Below are positions 1 to 6,818 of a stretch of 64,000 nucleotides of DNA, one piece after another; within the stretch, counting starts at the first letter, position 1; each line of letters opens with the position of its first letter. A program made the translations under genes and the position numbers. This stretch comes from Hydractinia symbiolongicarpus. Lineage: Eukaryota; Cnidaria; Hydrozoa; Anthoathecata; Hydractiniidae. The notes beneath the pieces were generated by a model. The model saw only the letters and a program-made list of their open reading frames with translations, made no database searches and was not told the DNA's origin. Where the stretch lies: positions 7,938,001 through 8,002,000 of the forward strand of contig NC_079883.1 in the NCBI RefSeq assembly GCF_029227915.1, given 5' to 3'.

Positions 1-214
1 GGTTAAGTTAAATGTAAGCAATAACATGGATCAATGTACTTGTCTTTTCTGCAAGTACAGCTAATAATACGTATGAAAAGTGAAGCTAATCCACACACAC
101 ACATGGGGAAGTATTTTAAATGTAGGCTAGTGTTCTTAAGCACATTATTTAGAAGTTTTATTAACTTCGGTTAACTTGTAGTGACGCCAAGTAAATGTTT
201 TTTTAAAGATGTGT
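1..214. other. H4-H2B convergent spacer (partial)
   Basis: AT-rich spacer downstream of H2B. It contains an inverted repeat at 35-59 (8-bp arms, 9-nt loop) and a short CA run at 92-102. No coding potential is seen. The complete spacer is at 5708-6090 between the stem-loops of H4 and H2B, where a 14-bp AT palindrome lies at 5800-5813. The same spacer recurs in every intact unit. Confidence 0.7.
194..210 (-). promoter_or_regulatory. Candidate histone downstream element of H2B
   Basis: A 17-nt A-rich element (ATCTTTAAAAAAACATT in the H2B sense) starts 4 nt after the H2B stem-loop. The identical 17-mer follows H2A, and close variants follow H1, H3 and H4 at the same distance. The position fits the U7 snRNP pairing site of metazoan histone pre-mRNAs. 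Function is inferred. Confidence 0.55.
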
Positions 215-230
215 GGTCTTAAAAAAGACC
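215..230 (-). terminator. H2B mRNA 3' stem-loop
   Basis: A 16-nt hairpin, GGTCTT stem, TTTT loop, AAGACC stem, lies 23 nt past the H2B stop codon and is followed by ACACA. This is the geometry bound by stem-loop binding protein (6-bp stem, 4-nt loop). The other four genes use GGCTAT/ATAGCC, so H2B differs at three stem pairs with pairing kept. Confidence 0.93.
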
Positions 231-253
231 GTTTGTGTTTGGTAGACGTTGGT

Positions 254-658
254 TTACTTGCTGCTTGTGTATTTTGTGACGGCTTTTGTTCCTTCACTGA
301 CTGCGTGTTTTGCAAGTTCTCCAGGCAAGAGAAGACGTACTGCGGTTTGAATTTCACGAGAAGAGATGGTCGACTTTTTGTTTTGAAGAGCCAAACGCGA
401 AGCTTCGGAAGCAATGCGCTCAAAGATGTCGTTGACAAATGAGTTCATGATGCTCATAGCTTTGCTTGAAACTCCGACATCTGGGTGAACTTGTTTCAAA
501 ACATTGTAGATGTAAATAGCATAACTTTCCTTTCTCTTTCTCTTGCGTTTCTTTTCACCAGTTCCACCAATCTTTCCTCCTTTTTTGCCGGCTCTTTTTT
601 CACCTTTCTTGGCTACTTTAGGTGCCTGTTTTCCTCCTTTAGCTGCTGCGTCAGACAT
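254..658 (-). CDS. H2B: Histone H2B (R1)
   Basis: Core nucleosome protein of 134 residues that pairs with H2A. The basic tail (residues 1 to about 40) contains KKRKRKRK just before the histone fold, which begins at [17 protein letters not shown]. The C-terminal AVTKYTSSK keeps the lysine (K129 here) that matches the ubiquitinated K120 of human H2B. The tail is about 8 residues longer than in human H2B. The start at 658 is the only ATG giving the conserved MSDAAAK-type N-terminus. The gene is divergent from H2A across a 284-bp shared promoter, has a TATA-like box 62-69 bases before the ATG, and ends in a histone stem-loop at 215-230, so it is a replication-dependent copy. No intron. Confidence 0.98.
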   Translation of the reverse strand: MSDAAAKGGKQAPKVAKKGEKRAGKKGGKIGGTGEKKRKRKRKESYAIYIYNVLKQVHPDVGVSSKAMSIMNSFVNDIFERIASEASRLALQNKKSTISSREIQTAVRLLLPGELAKHAVSEGTKAVTKYTSSK

Positions 659-942
659 GGTTAAAAATTTTTGCTACTTAACTTGTAAATAAGCATTAAA
701 CTGCAAGTCAAAACTTTTTGTTTATAAGTAAAAAAATCGGATCGAATTCGATCCGAAAACGCCGATACGCAATTTAATTGGTTAAAAAAAAAATCTTTTG
801 TTTAATACTTAATTATGATTGGTTAAAAAAACATGATTTCGATCCTATTTTTATGATGAAAAAACGAGTAAAGTTTATTTCGTTAACACTTACGTTAAAT
901 ATTCGTACGTTTTTGTATTAACTTACAAATCAAATCGCAGTT
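659..942. promoter_or_regulatory. H2B-H2A bidirectional promoter
   Basis: The 284-bp gap between divergent start codons. A TATA-like TTATAAAC lies at 720-727 on the H2B strand. Two copies of ATTGG followed by TTAAAAAAA lie at 777 and 818 (CCAAT boxes for the H2B direction). A 20-bp palindrome lies at 737-756 and one more half-site at 838-845. I see no clear TATA box for H2A; TTAAATATT at 895-903 is a weak candidate. Conserved in all intact units. Confidence 0.7.
737..756. repeat. 20-bp perfect palindrome in H2B-H2A promoter
   Basis: The sequence reads TCGGATCGAATTCGATCCGA on both strands. A single half-site TTCGATCC recurs at 838-845. It is candidate binding site for a dimeric factor; the factor is unknown. 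Confidence 0.7.
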
Positions 943-1323
943 ATGTCTGGACGTGGAAAAGGTGGAAAAGCTAAGGCTAAAGCCAAGACAAGATCCTCAA
1001 GAGCTGGACTTCAATTTCCAGTCGGTAGAGTGCATAGATTCCTTCGTAGAGGGCACTATGCTAACCGAATTGGATCTGGAGCACCAGTTTACTTAGCAGC
1101 CGTCTTGGAATATTTATCTGCTGAGATATTGGAGTTGGCTGGTAACGCAGCAAGAGACAACAAAAAAGCTAGGATTATTCCAAGACATTTACAATTGGCT
1201 GTTCGTAATGATGAAGAATTAAACAAACTTTTGAGCGGTGTAACCATTGCAGCTGGTGGTGTTTTGCCAAACATTCAAGCTGTCTTACTCCCAAAGAAGA
1301 ACGACAAAGGACAGAAGAAGTAA
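943..1323 (+). CDS. H2A: Histone H2A (R1)
   Basis: Core nucleosome protein of 126 residues, partner of H2B. The tail [22 protein letters not shown] is followed by the H2A signature [12 protein letters not shown] and the fold. The acidic patch residues are present in AEILELAGN and NDEEL. PKK near the C-terminus keeps the lysines ubiquitinated in other animals. The C-terminal tail ends KNDKGQKK and lacks an SQ motif, so this is canonical H2A, not H2A.X. The loop reads HYANRIGSG where human has NYAERVGAG, including Asn for the Glu. The start at 943 gives the canonical N-terminus. The stem-loop lies at 1346-1361. The gene is followed 197 bp later by 5S on the same strand. Confidence 0.98.
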   Translation: MSGRGKGGKAKAKAKTRSSRAGLQFPVGRVHRFLRRGHYANRIGSGAPVYLAAVLEYLSAEILELAGNAARDNKKARIIPRHLQLAVRNDEELNKLLSGVTIAAGGVLPNIQAVLLPKKNDKGQKK

Positions 1324-1345
1324 ACCGCTACACTCAGAAAACAAC

Positions 1346-1361
1346 GGCTATTTTTATAGCC
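1346..1361 (+). terminator. H2A mRNA 3' stem-loop
   Basis: GGCTAT stem, TTTT loop, ATAGCC stem, 22 nt after the H2A stop, followed by ACACA. The fifth stem position is A:T where most animal histone genes have pyrimidine:purine. Confidence 0.93.
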
Positions 1362-1365
1362 ACAC

Positions 1366-1382
1366 ATCTTTAAAAAAACATT
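1366..1382 (+). promoter_or_regulatory. Candidate histone downstream element of H2A
   Basis: The same 17-mer that follows H2B begins 4 nt after the stem-loop. In R2 the A-run is one base shorter. Confidence 0.55.
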
Positions 1383-1490
1383 GTTTTTTTCACAAAACTA
1401 TAACCTTAAAGTCTAATAGATAATCCATGCATACGCCTTGTCCTAAGTAACTCAAAGAAATTAAATAAAAAAATTTGATCACAACGTCAA

Positions 1491-1498
1491 AATAAATT
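1491..1498 (+). promoter_or_regulatory. TATA-like element upstream of 5S
   Basis: AATAAATT lies 23-30 bases upstream of the 5S start. Several invertebrate 5S genes need a TATA-like box near -30 as well as the internal control region, so this may contribute to Pol III initiation. Sequence alone cannot show it. Confidence 0.4.
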
Positions 1499-1520
1499 GC
1501 ACGTATTTGCCCCTACTAAT

Positions 1521-1640
1521 GTCTACGGCCATACCACGATGAACACACCCGTTCTCGTCTGATCACGGAAGTTAAGCATCGTCGGGCCGGGATAGTACTT
1601 GGATGGGGGACCGCCTGGGAACTCCCGGTGTCGTAGGCTT
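1521..1640 (+). rRNA. 5S rRNA: 5S ribosomal RNA (R1)
   Basis: A 120-nt sequence from GTCTACGGCCATACCACG to GTCGTAGGCTT that closely matches animal 5S rRNA. The ends pair with each other as helix I. The internal control region is present: box A with AGTTAAGCATCG and box C with TACTTGGATGGGGGACCGCC. The Pol III stop is the TTTT at 1639-1642, with more T-runs following. The gene follows H2A on the same strand and converges with U1. It encodes a large-subunit ribosome component transcribed by Pol III with TFIIIA. Confidence 0.98.
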
Positions 1641-1642
1641 TT
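1639..1642 (+). terminator. Pol III terminator of 5S
   Basis: Four T immediately at the 5S 3' end, backed up by further TTTT runs at 1645-1648 and 1660-1663. Confidence 0.8.
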
Positions 1643-1968
1643 CATTTTCATTTGTTGCCTTTTCATTTCAATGGTGCTGTGATATATTTCTTGTTATAAC
1701 AATTAAGGAACGTGGCGGTTGTTGAAAGTGTTTCCTATGACATTTTCCTACGACATTTTCAGGTGATAGTACGAGAAAAAAGAGCTTTCAAATGCATACA
1801 AACTCGATCTATTGCCGATCATCCAATAACCCTGACGGAATGGCAAATAAAATAAAATTCCGCCGCCTTCCGAGGACTTATATCGCAATCACGTTTCGTA
1901 ACAGCCAAGCGAGGTTTTACCTTAGCGTTTAAGTCACCACCGACATTTGGCCGCGCAACTTTTCTAAG
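1641..1968. other. 5S-U1 spacer
   Basis: No gene recognised. A 13-bp tandem duplication (12 of 13 identical) lies at 1734-1759, units beginning CCTATGACATTTT and CCTACGACATTTT. Otherwise unremarkable mixed sequence. Confidence 0.6.
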
Positions 1969-1980
1969 CTCATTCATTTT
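1969..1980 (-). promoter_or_regulatory. Candidate 3' box of U1
   Basis: In the U1 sense, AAAATGAATGAG begins 9 nt past the RNA end. It resembles AAAAGAATAATAG found 9-10 nt past U2. Animal snRNA genes carry such a 3'-end-formation element at this distance. Three bases closer to U1, position 1983 differs between the forward and inverted arrays. Confidence 0.4.
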
Positions 1981-1989
1981 GAATTAAGG

Positions 1990-2154
1990 AGGGGGCGAGC
2001 GCGGACGCAGGCCCCCACTACCAGAAATTGTACGGTCGAGTTACTGACGTTTGCAGTAATCGCAGAGGTCAGCCCAAGCGTAGTGCAATGCAAGAGCCTC
2101 ACTCTGGAAGAAAACCCTCATTGATCAGTCTTTACTTCCCCGTCAGGTAAGTAT
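1990..2154 (-). ncRNA. U1: U1 spliceosomal snRNA (R1)
   Basis: A 165-nt RNA (human U1 is 164). It begins ATACTTACCTG, the universal 5' end that pairs with 5' splice sites. Stem-loop II keeps the U1A-binding loop ATTGCACT (nt 66-73). The Sm site is AATTTCTGG (nt 126-134). The last hairpin, with GGGGGCCTGCG and CGCTCGCCCCC, ends the RNA. Loop I reads GATCAATGAG, which differs from the human GATCACGAAG bound by U1-70K. The 3' end is set by the hairpin and may be off by a base or two. A proximal element lies at -57. Pol II transcription is inferred from this promoter. Confidence 0.95.
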
Positions 2155-2202
2155 GAGTTGGAACTGCACCGTAGCATGAGGGTACCCTTCAAAGTTTGTT
2201 AA

Positions 2203-2211
2203 TGCTTGTGG
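2203..2211 (-). promoter_or_regulatory. U1 proximal sequence element
   Basis: CCACAAGCA on the U1 strand starts 57 bases upstream of the U1 start. The same 9-mer starts 54 bases upstream of U2, with similar following bases. The position is that of the metazoan PSE bound by SNAPc. Confidence 0.7.
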
Positions 2212-2322
2212 CTTGAGTGTGTTATAAACTGCCGTGTCGCGGGGCATAGGCTGTATTCTCCCCCAGTGTACGCGTTTTGTTCCCGCCGTAGACTATGCAG
2301 AGTGCCGTCGGAAAGAGGACTG

Positions 2323-2335
2323 CTATTATTCTTTT
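2323..2335 (-). promoter_or_regulatory. Candidate 3' box of U2
   Basis: AAAAGAATAATAG in the U2 sense lies about 10 nt past the inferred RNA end, matching the position and composition of the U1 candidate. Confidence 0.4.
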
Positions 2336-2344
2336 ATTGCTTAT

Positions 2345-2531
2345 GTGGGCCGCCATCGGTAATAGTGCAACACCAAGGCAACCCGTGGTCACGGCGTGAA
2401 TGAATCCACCTCCATGACCCAAGGCCAAAAATCAGATTAATATACTGACCATTCAGAGAATGGCCTACCAGATATTAAACTGATAAGAACAGATACTACA
2501 CTTGATCTTAGCCATTAGGCCGAGAAGCGAT
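2345..2531 (-). ncRNA. U2: U2 spliceosomal snRNA (R1)
   Basis: About 187 nt, the usual size. The 5' end ATCGCTTCTCGGCC is nearly universal. GTAGTA at nt 33-38 is the branch-point pairing sequence. The stretch to nt 63 matches animal U2 except TAAT for TTTT in loop I. The Sm site is GATTTTTGG at nt 99-107. The 3' end was placed after the final hairpin that carries TTGCACTA and is approximate. The gene lies 190 bp upstream of U1 on the same strand with its own proximal element at -54, so the two are separate transcription units. Confidence 0.96.
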
Positions 2532-2576
2532 AAAGAACAAGCGTTGCCATGATAGGCATCGTCCACACACCGTAAC

Positions 2577-2585
2577 TGCTTGTGG
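2577..2585 (-). promoter_or_regulatory. U2 proximal sequence element
   Basis: CCACAAGCA on the U2 strand, starting 54 bases upstream of the U2 5' end; same 9-mer as upstream of U1. Confidence 0.7.
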
Positions 2586-2647
2586 AGCATGTCACGTTAC
2601 TGTAAAGCTTACAACTGTCACCGCGTACGGATGGACGGCGACATAGT

Positions 2648-2674
2648 AAAAATCACGGCTGTTGATTTAGCCGT
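2648..2674 (-). terminator. Hairpin plus T-run downstream of tRNA
   Basis: In the tRNA sense, ACGGCT, 8-nt loop, AGCCGT, then GA and five T. It is the first run of four or more T after the tRNA, 202 nt past its 3' end. It could stop a long Pol III transcript. R2 has an extra C in one arm. Confidence 0.35.
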
Positions 2675-2853
2675 AGGATGGAGAGCGACTGTAGCGAGTG
2701 GATGGTAACTTACATGAATGCTAACAAAGGCGACGATACTAAGTGCGTGATATTACTTTCCAATATGACTGCGTACATTCCGTTTATCAACGCATTACGC
2801 CAGAACGTGCGCGCGCGTTACACAGTAGACCATGCAGCCGAAATGCGACAGTG

Positions 2854-2926
2854 CGACCCTGCCAGGAGTCGAACCTGGAATCCCCTGATTCGTAGTCAGA
2901 TGCCTTATCCATTGGGCCACAGGGCG
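2854..2926 (-). tRNA. tRNA-Arg: tRNA-Arg(ACG) (R1)
   Basis: A 73-nt cloverleaf. Anticodon loop CTACGAA gives ACG, read as Arg. The anticodon stem is TCTGA/TCAGG and the T arm is CCAGG-TTCGACT-CCTGG with perfect pairing. Box A (TGGCCCAATGG) and box B (GGTTCGACTCC) fit the Pol III consensus. Two oddities: the first acceptor pair is C1:C72, a mismatch, although pairs 2-7 form; and there is no T-run close downstream. All copies share both. It could be a working gene, or a tRNA-like Pol III element or pseudogene. It lies divergent from H1. Confidence 0.88.
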
Positions 2927-3505
2927 ATGCTTATGACTTCGCCCCATCGTTATTTTGGCTTGCGCATTCGTTTTACTTACGACAGAATTCTTCGTGTTTG
3001 TAGCCATGAAAGAAAGGGACTTCTGTGAGTGAATTTTTTTACTGTGGTCTAATAAAAAAGTCGAAACGCAGTGCCCAATATATGAATTGCTCCTAATAGC
3101 CGGAAACAGGCCGTGTCGATGATGTAGGCCGACATACGCAACGCAAACCAAAGAACGCTTTATGAAAATCCTAACACGGGCGCGGAAGAAGCCCAAATTA
3201 ACAGAGTAGATGTAATGCTGAAGACCTCAAACTCCAGCAGCTTCTCTTTCAGACTATTGCGTCGTGCTACAAATAAAAATTAACATGCTTTCGCATAGTC
3301 GCGGCTCCCAAAACGGACATTATACGATGTACAGAAACACACATTTCTGTTTTCGCGCCAAATCAATTCCCGGGAGTGGTACTTTTACGTCCGCATACTT
3401 CGCACCGTCTTAAATTATATCTCATTTACACGGTAATGTTTAGTATACTTCTACTGTGATAACAAGCATCGTTTATCGTTGGATTGTTGTAAGAAAACAT
3501 TAAAA
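2927..3505. other. tRNA-H1 spacer and H1 upstream region
   Basis: 579 bp with no gene recognised. The H1-proximal part holds an E2F-type site at 3351-3362. The rest is of mixed composition and less AT-rich than the histone spacers. TA-rich candidates for a TATA box (AATTATAT at 3414, GTATAC at 3443) are weak. Confidence 0.6.
3351..3362 (+). promoter_or_regulatory. E2F-type site upstream of H1
   Basis: TTTCGCGCCAAA fits the E2F consensus in both orientations and lies 144-155 bases upstream of the H1 start codon. E2F drives S-phase genes, so the site suits a replication-dependent histone. Confidence 0.6.
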
Positions 3506-4057
3506 ATGAGTGAAGCAGCTTCTCCAAAGAAAATCGCACCCAAGAAGAAACCTGCTGCAAAGAAGACAGCTGATCACCCTAAATATGTGGACATGATCAA
3601 GGCTGCTATCGCTACCCTAAAGGAACGCGGTGGTTCATCTCGCCAAGCTATTACAAAATATATTCATGCAAATTACAAAGTTGCTGAAAACTCAGATCAT
3701 CATCTGAAAATGGCTCTTAAACGAGGAGTAACATCAGGCGATTTGATTCAAACTAAAGGCACTGGTGCTTCTGGATCATTCAAGCTAGGTCAGGTAAAAA
3801 AAGAAAAACCTAAGAAAAAGGCCGCAGCAAAAAAGCCAACGGCAAAGAAGCCTACTGCAAAGAAAAGTACACCAAAAAAGAAGCCAGCAAAGAAGAGCAC
3901 GCCAAAGAAAGCAGCAAAGAAGCCTGCCACAAAGAAAGCCTCGGCTAAGAAACCAGCAGCTAAGAAACCCACAAAGAAGCCTGTTGCTAAAAAACCTGCA
4001 GCAAAGAAGGTCAAAAAGACTCCCAAAAAGGCAGCAAAGAAGACCGCAAAAAAATAA
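3506..4057 (+). CDS. H1: Linker histone H1 (R1)
   Basis: 183-residue linker histone that binds nucleosome entry/exit DNA. Residues 1-22 are a short basic tail with an SPKK motif. The winged-helix globular domain spans about 23-96 ([13 protein letters not shown] to GSFKLGQ). Residues 97-183 are a Lys/Ala/Pro tail with three TPKK motifs (possible CDK sites), built of AKKP-type repeats. The ATG at 3506 gives the usual MSEAASPKK start; the frame is open upstream but only to a TTG. The stem-loop at 4090-4105 and E2F-type site indicate S-phase expression. It converges on H3. The repetitive tail makes this the gene most likely to suffer sequencing errors. Confidence 0.97.
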   Translation: MSEAASPKKIAPKKKPAAKKTADHPKYVDMIKAAIATLKERGGSSRQAITKYIHANYKVAENSDHHLKMALKRGVTSGDLIQTKGTGASGSFKLGQVKKEKPKKKAAAKKPTAKKPTAKKSTPKKKPAKKSTPKKAAKKPATKKASAKKPAAKKPTKKPVAKKPAAKKVKKTPKKAAKKTAKK

Positions 4058-4089
4058 TTTGTGTGTATCTGGCTATTACATTAACAAAC

Positions 4090-4105
4090 GGCTATTTTTA
4101 TAGCC
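4090..4105 (+). terminator. H1 mRNA 3' stem-loop
   Basis: GGCTAT-TTTT-ATAGCC, 32 nt after the H1 stop, followed by ACACA. Confidence 0.93.
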
Positions 4106-4109
4106 ACAC

Positions 4110-4126
4110 ATTTACAAAAAAACATT
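4110..4126 (+). promoter_or_regulatory. Candidate histone downstream element of H1
   Basis: ATTTACAAAAAAACATT, 4 nt past the stem-loop; differs from the H2A/H2B element at three positions and keeps AAAAAAACATT. Confidence 0.5.
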
Positions 4127-4282
4127 ATCTTGGTACAAAGTTAAACTTGTTTAAGTCACTTAAACAGTTAAAAAAGAGTAATTTTAAGATTAGATTCCCT
4201 AAGTTTAAGTATTTTCGTTTTTAAATTTCTTATTTTCTTGCTTTTACTTTTCTTGCCCTTCATATTTTTAACATTGTCAAAC

Positions 4283-4318
4283 TTTATGTAGCATAAAATT
4301 TTTATGTAGCATAAAATT
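4283..4318 (+). repeat. 18-bp tandem duplication
   Basis: TTTATGTAGCATAAAATT occurs twice in direct succession with no mismatch, and in every intact unit, so it predates the spread of this unit. Confidence 0.9.
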
Positions 4319-4361
4319 TAAACAGAAAGCAGAACAAAGTTTGATATAAAAAGCTAGCCGT

Positions 4362-4377
4362 AATATTTTTTATGGAT
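4362..4377 (-). promoter_or_regulatory. Candidate histone downstream element of H3
   Basis: ATCCATAAAAAATATT in the H3 sense, 4 nt past the stem-loop; the least similar of the five. Confidence 0.45.
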
Positions 4378-4381
4378 GTGT

Positions 4382-4397
4382 GGCTATAAAAATAGCC
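4382..4397 (-). terminator. H3 mRNA 3' stem-loop
   Basis: GGCTAT-TTTT-ATAGCC, 21 nt after the H3 stop, followed by ACACA. Confidence 0.93.
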
Positions 4398-4418
4398 GTT
4401 TTTTGTTTGGTAAGATGC

Positions 4419-4832
<414 letters not shown>

Positions 4833-4883
4833 TTAAGAAGTCGATGTAGTACGGATACACAAGACGGTCTAAAATGCACTATC

Positions 4884-4891
4884 GCGCCAAA
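4884..4891 (-). promoter_or_regulatory. E2F-type site upstream of H3
   Basis: TTTGGCGC on the H3 strand, 55-62 bases before the ATG and next to the TATA-like box. Confidence 0.5.
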
Positions 4892-5059
4892 GTTTTATTT
4901 CTCATATTGATTGACAGCTAAGGTTCAAAACAAACCATTTGATTGGTGCTAAGAAAGTAATTTCTGATTGGCTGCATAATGACATTACGCTCATTACTTT
5001 AACATTTTTATAAAATCTGTGTTTTTTGGCTACGGGAAAACGGCTGTATCTTCTGATAC

Positions 5060-5175
5060 ACAAAAGCTTTTGACTTTTTTTTTTTTTAGTAAGTAGCAGA
5101 AGGTTTGGCGAATTCCAACGATGCCAAATTTATTGCCTTACTGAAACATTAAGACCACGAATTTTTAAAAAAACT
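5060..5175 (+). pseudogene. Possible relic of an H2B gene
   Basis: Two parts resemble H2B flanks in the same order. ACAAAAGCTTTTGACTT at 5060-5076 matches the H2B 5' region in 15 of 17 bases, and TAAGTAGCA at 5090-5098 matches its leader exactly. TTAAGACCAC at 5149-5158, then an A-run, matches the 3' arm of the H2B stem-loop and its downstream element. The coding part between would be lost. Low complexity makes chance similarity possible. Confidence 0.35.
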
Positions 5176-5196
5176 ACAGTTTTACTTAAAAAAATG

Positions 5197-5221
5197 TACA
5201 AAATGTTCGGAACATTTTGTA
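5197..5221. repeat. 25-bp inverted repeat in H3-H4 promoter
   Basis: Arms of 12 bp (TACAAAATGTTC and its complement) flank a single G. It lies 14 bp before the H4 CCAAT box. The arms are perfect in every unit. Confidence 0.75.
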
Positions 5222-5310
5222 ATGACGCAACTCTATTGGTTAATTAGGGTGTTTCCACGAGCAGTAGGTAATTTTATGGCCTCTTTTTAAAGCTGTCTGA
5301 ATTCTGTTAA

Positions 5311-5667
<357 letters not shown>

Positions 5668-5691
5668 GCGTTGTCATTGCTCAACAAAAAC

Positions 5692-5707
5692 GGCTATTTT
5701 TATAGCC
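5692..5707 (+). terminator. H4 mRNA 3' stem-loop
   Basis: GGCTAT-TTTT-ATAGCC, 24 nt after the H4 stop, followed by ACAAA. Confidence 0.93.
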
Positions 5708-5711
5708 ACAA

Positions 5712-5726
5712 ATCTTTTAAAACATT
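5712..5726 (+). promoter_or_regulatory. Candidate histone downstream element of H4
   Basis: ATCTTTTAAAACATT, 4 nt past the stem-loop; two bases shorter than the H2A/H2B element. Confidence 0.5.
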
Positions 5727-6129
5727 ACTTTGTGCACGCTTCCAAATTACACAATGTGTAAAGTCTTGTCACAGTTACATTTATTGCTATACGATACTAT
5801 GTCATATATGACACAAAAAAAATTTAGAAATACTTTGTAGGGTTAATTTGCCTGGGAGTGTTTCCGTGAAAAGCTGGGTTAAGTTAAATGTAAGCAATAA
5901 CATGGATCAATGTACTTGTCTTTTCTGCAAGTACAGCTAATAATACGTATGAAAAGTGAAGCTAATCCACACACACACATGGGGAAGTATTTTAAATGTA
6001 GGCTAGTGTTCTTAAGCACATTATTTAGAAGTTTTATTAACTTCGGTTAACTTGTAGTGACGCCAAGTAAATGTTTTTTTAAAGATGTGTGGTCTTAAAA
6101 AAGACCGTTTGTGTTTGGTAGACGTTGGT

Positions 6130-6534
6130 TTACTTGCTGCTTGTGTATTTTGTGACGGCTTTTGTTCCTTCACTGACTGCGTGTTTTGCAAGTTCTCCAG
6201 GCAAGAGAAGACGTACTGCGGTTTGAATTTCACGAGAAGAGATGGTCGACTTTTTGTTTTGAAGAGCCAAACGCGAAGCTTCGGAAGCAATGCGCTCAAA
6301 GATGTCGTTGACAAATGAGTTCATGATGCTCATAGCTTTGCTTGAAACTCCGACATCTGGGTGAACTTGTTTCAAAACATTGTAGATGTAAATAGCATAA
6401 CTTTCCTTTCTCTTTCTCTTGCGTTTCTTTTCACCAGTTCCACCAATCTTTCCTCCTTTTTTGCCGGCTCTTTTTTCACCTTTCTTGGCTACTTTAGGTG
6501 CCTGTTTTCCTCCTTTAGCTGCTGCGTCAGACAT
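6130..6534 (-). CDS. H2B: Histone H2B (R2)
   Basis: Protein identical to the R1 copy. Stem-loop at 6091-6106. The gene lies before the region of R2 that carries homopolymer changes. Confidence 0.98.
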   Translation of the reverse strand: MSDAAAKGGKQAPKVAKKGEKRAGKKGGKIGGTGEKKRKRKRKESYAIYIYNVLKQVHPDVGVSSKAMSIMNSFVNDIFERIASEASRLALQNKKSTISSREIQTAVRLLLPGELAKHAVSEGTKAVTKYTSSK

Positions 6535-6818
6535 GGTTAAAAATTTTTGCTACTTAACTTGTAAATAAGCATTAAACTGCAAGTCAAAACTTTTTGTTTA
6601 TAAGTAAAAAAATCGGATCGAATTCGATCCGAAAACGCCGATACGCAATTTAATTGGTTAAAAAAAAAATCTTTTGTTTAATACTTAATTATGATTGGTT
6701 AAAAAAACATGATTTCGATCCTATTTTTATGATGAAAAAACGAGTAAAGTTTATTTCGTTAACACTTACGTTAAATATTCGTACGTTTTTGTATTAACTT
6801 ACAAATCAAATCGCAGTT

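Larger units (their letters stand above)
2532..2853. other. U2-tRNA spacer
   Basis: Holds the U2 proximal element (2577-2585) and, reading in the tRNA direction, a 6-bp hairpin (arms 2669-2674 and 2655-2660) followed by five T (2648-2652). No protein gene is supported: the open frames here run across the tRNA. Confidence 0.6.
4106..4381. other. H1-H3 convergent spacer
   Basis: Very AT-rich, no coding potential. Contains an inverted repeat with 8-bp arms around one base at 4149-4165 and an 18-bp tandem duplication at 4283-4318. Confidence 0.65.

Noticed and set aside
92-102. CA microsatellite
   Set aside because: Only about five repeats, and no length change among units.
145-438. Open frames overlapping H2B and its stem-loop
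   Set aside because: Shadow frames of H2B; they would place the stem-loop inside a coding region.
2222-2428. Open frames of 65-94 codons across U2
   Set aside because: They overlap the 3' half of U2 and its flank; the RNA gene explains the sequence.
2678-3028. 116-codon open frame on the plus strand
   Set aside because: It is antisense to the tRNA, has no family features, and shows no codon bias different from its surroundings.
3010-3060. Possible spliced-leader RNA, with GTGAGT and a T-run like an Sm site
   Set aside because: The donor-like GTGAGT is only about 4 nt from the T-run and no hairpins fit; spacing is wrong for spliced-leader RNAs.
2795-3196. 133-codon open frame on the minus strand, found in all units
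   Set aside because: It runs through the tRNA, has no recognisable domain, and its frame is conserved only because the whole unit is.
3225-3285. Weak likeness to U5 snRNA (CTTCTCTTTCAGA)
   Set aside because: The invariant U5 loop GCCTTTTAC and an Sm site at the right distance are missing.
3479-3505. Nine-codon N-terminal extension of H1 beginning MDCCKK
   Set aside because: It starts at TTG, and the ATG at 3506 gives the normal H1 beginning.
5201-5217. Heat-shock element in the H3-H4 promoter
   Set aside because: TTC and GAA are separated by one base instead of two, so the alternating 5-bp units do not form.
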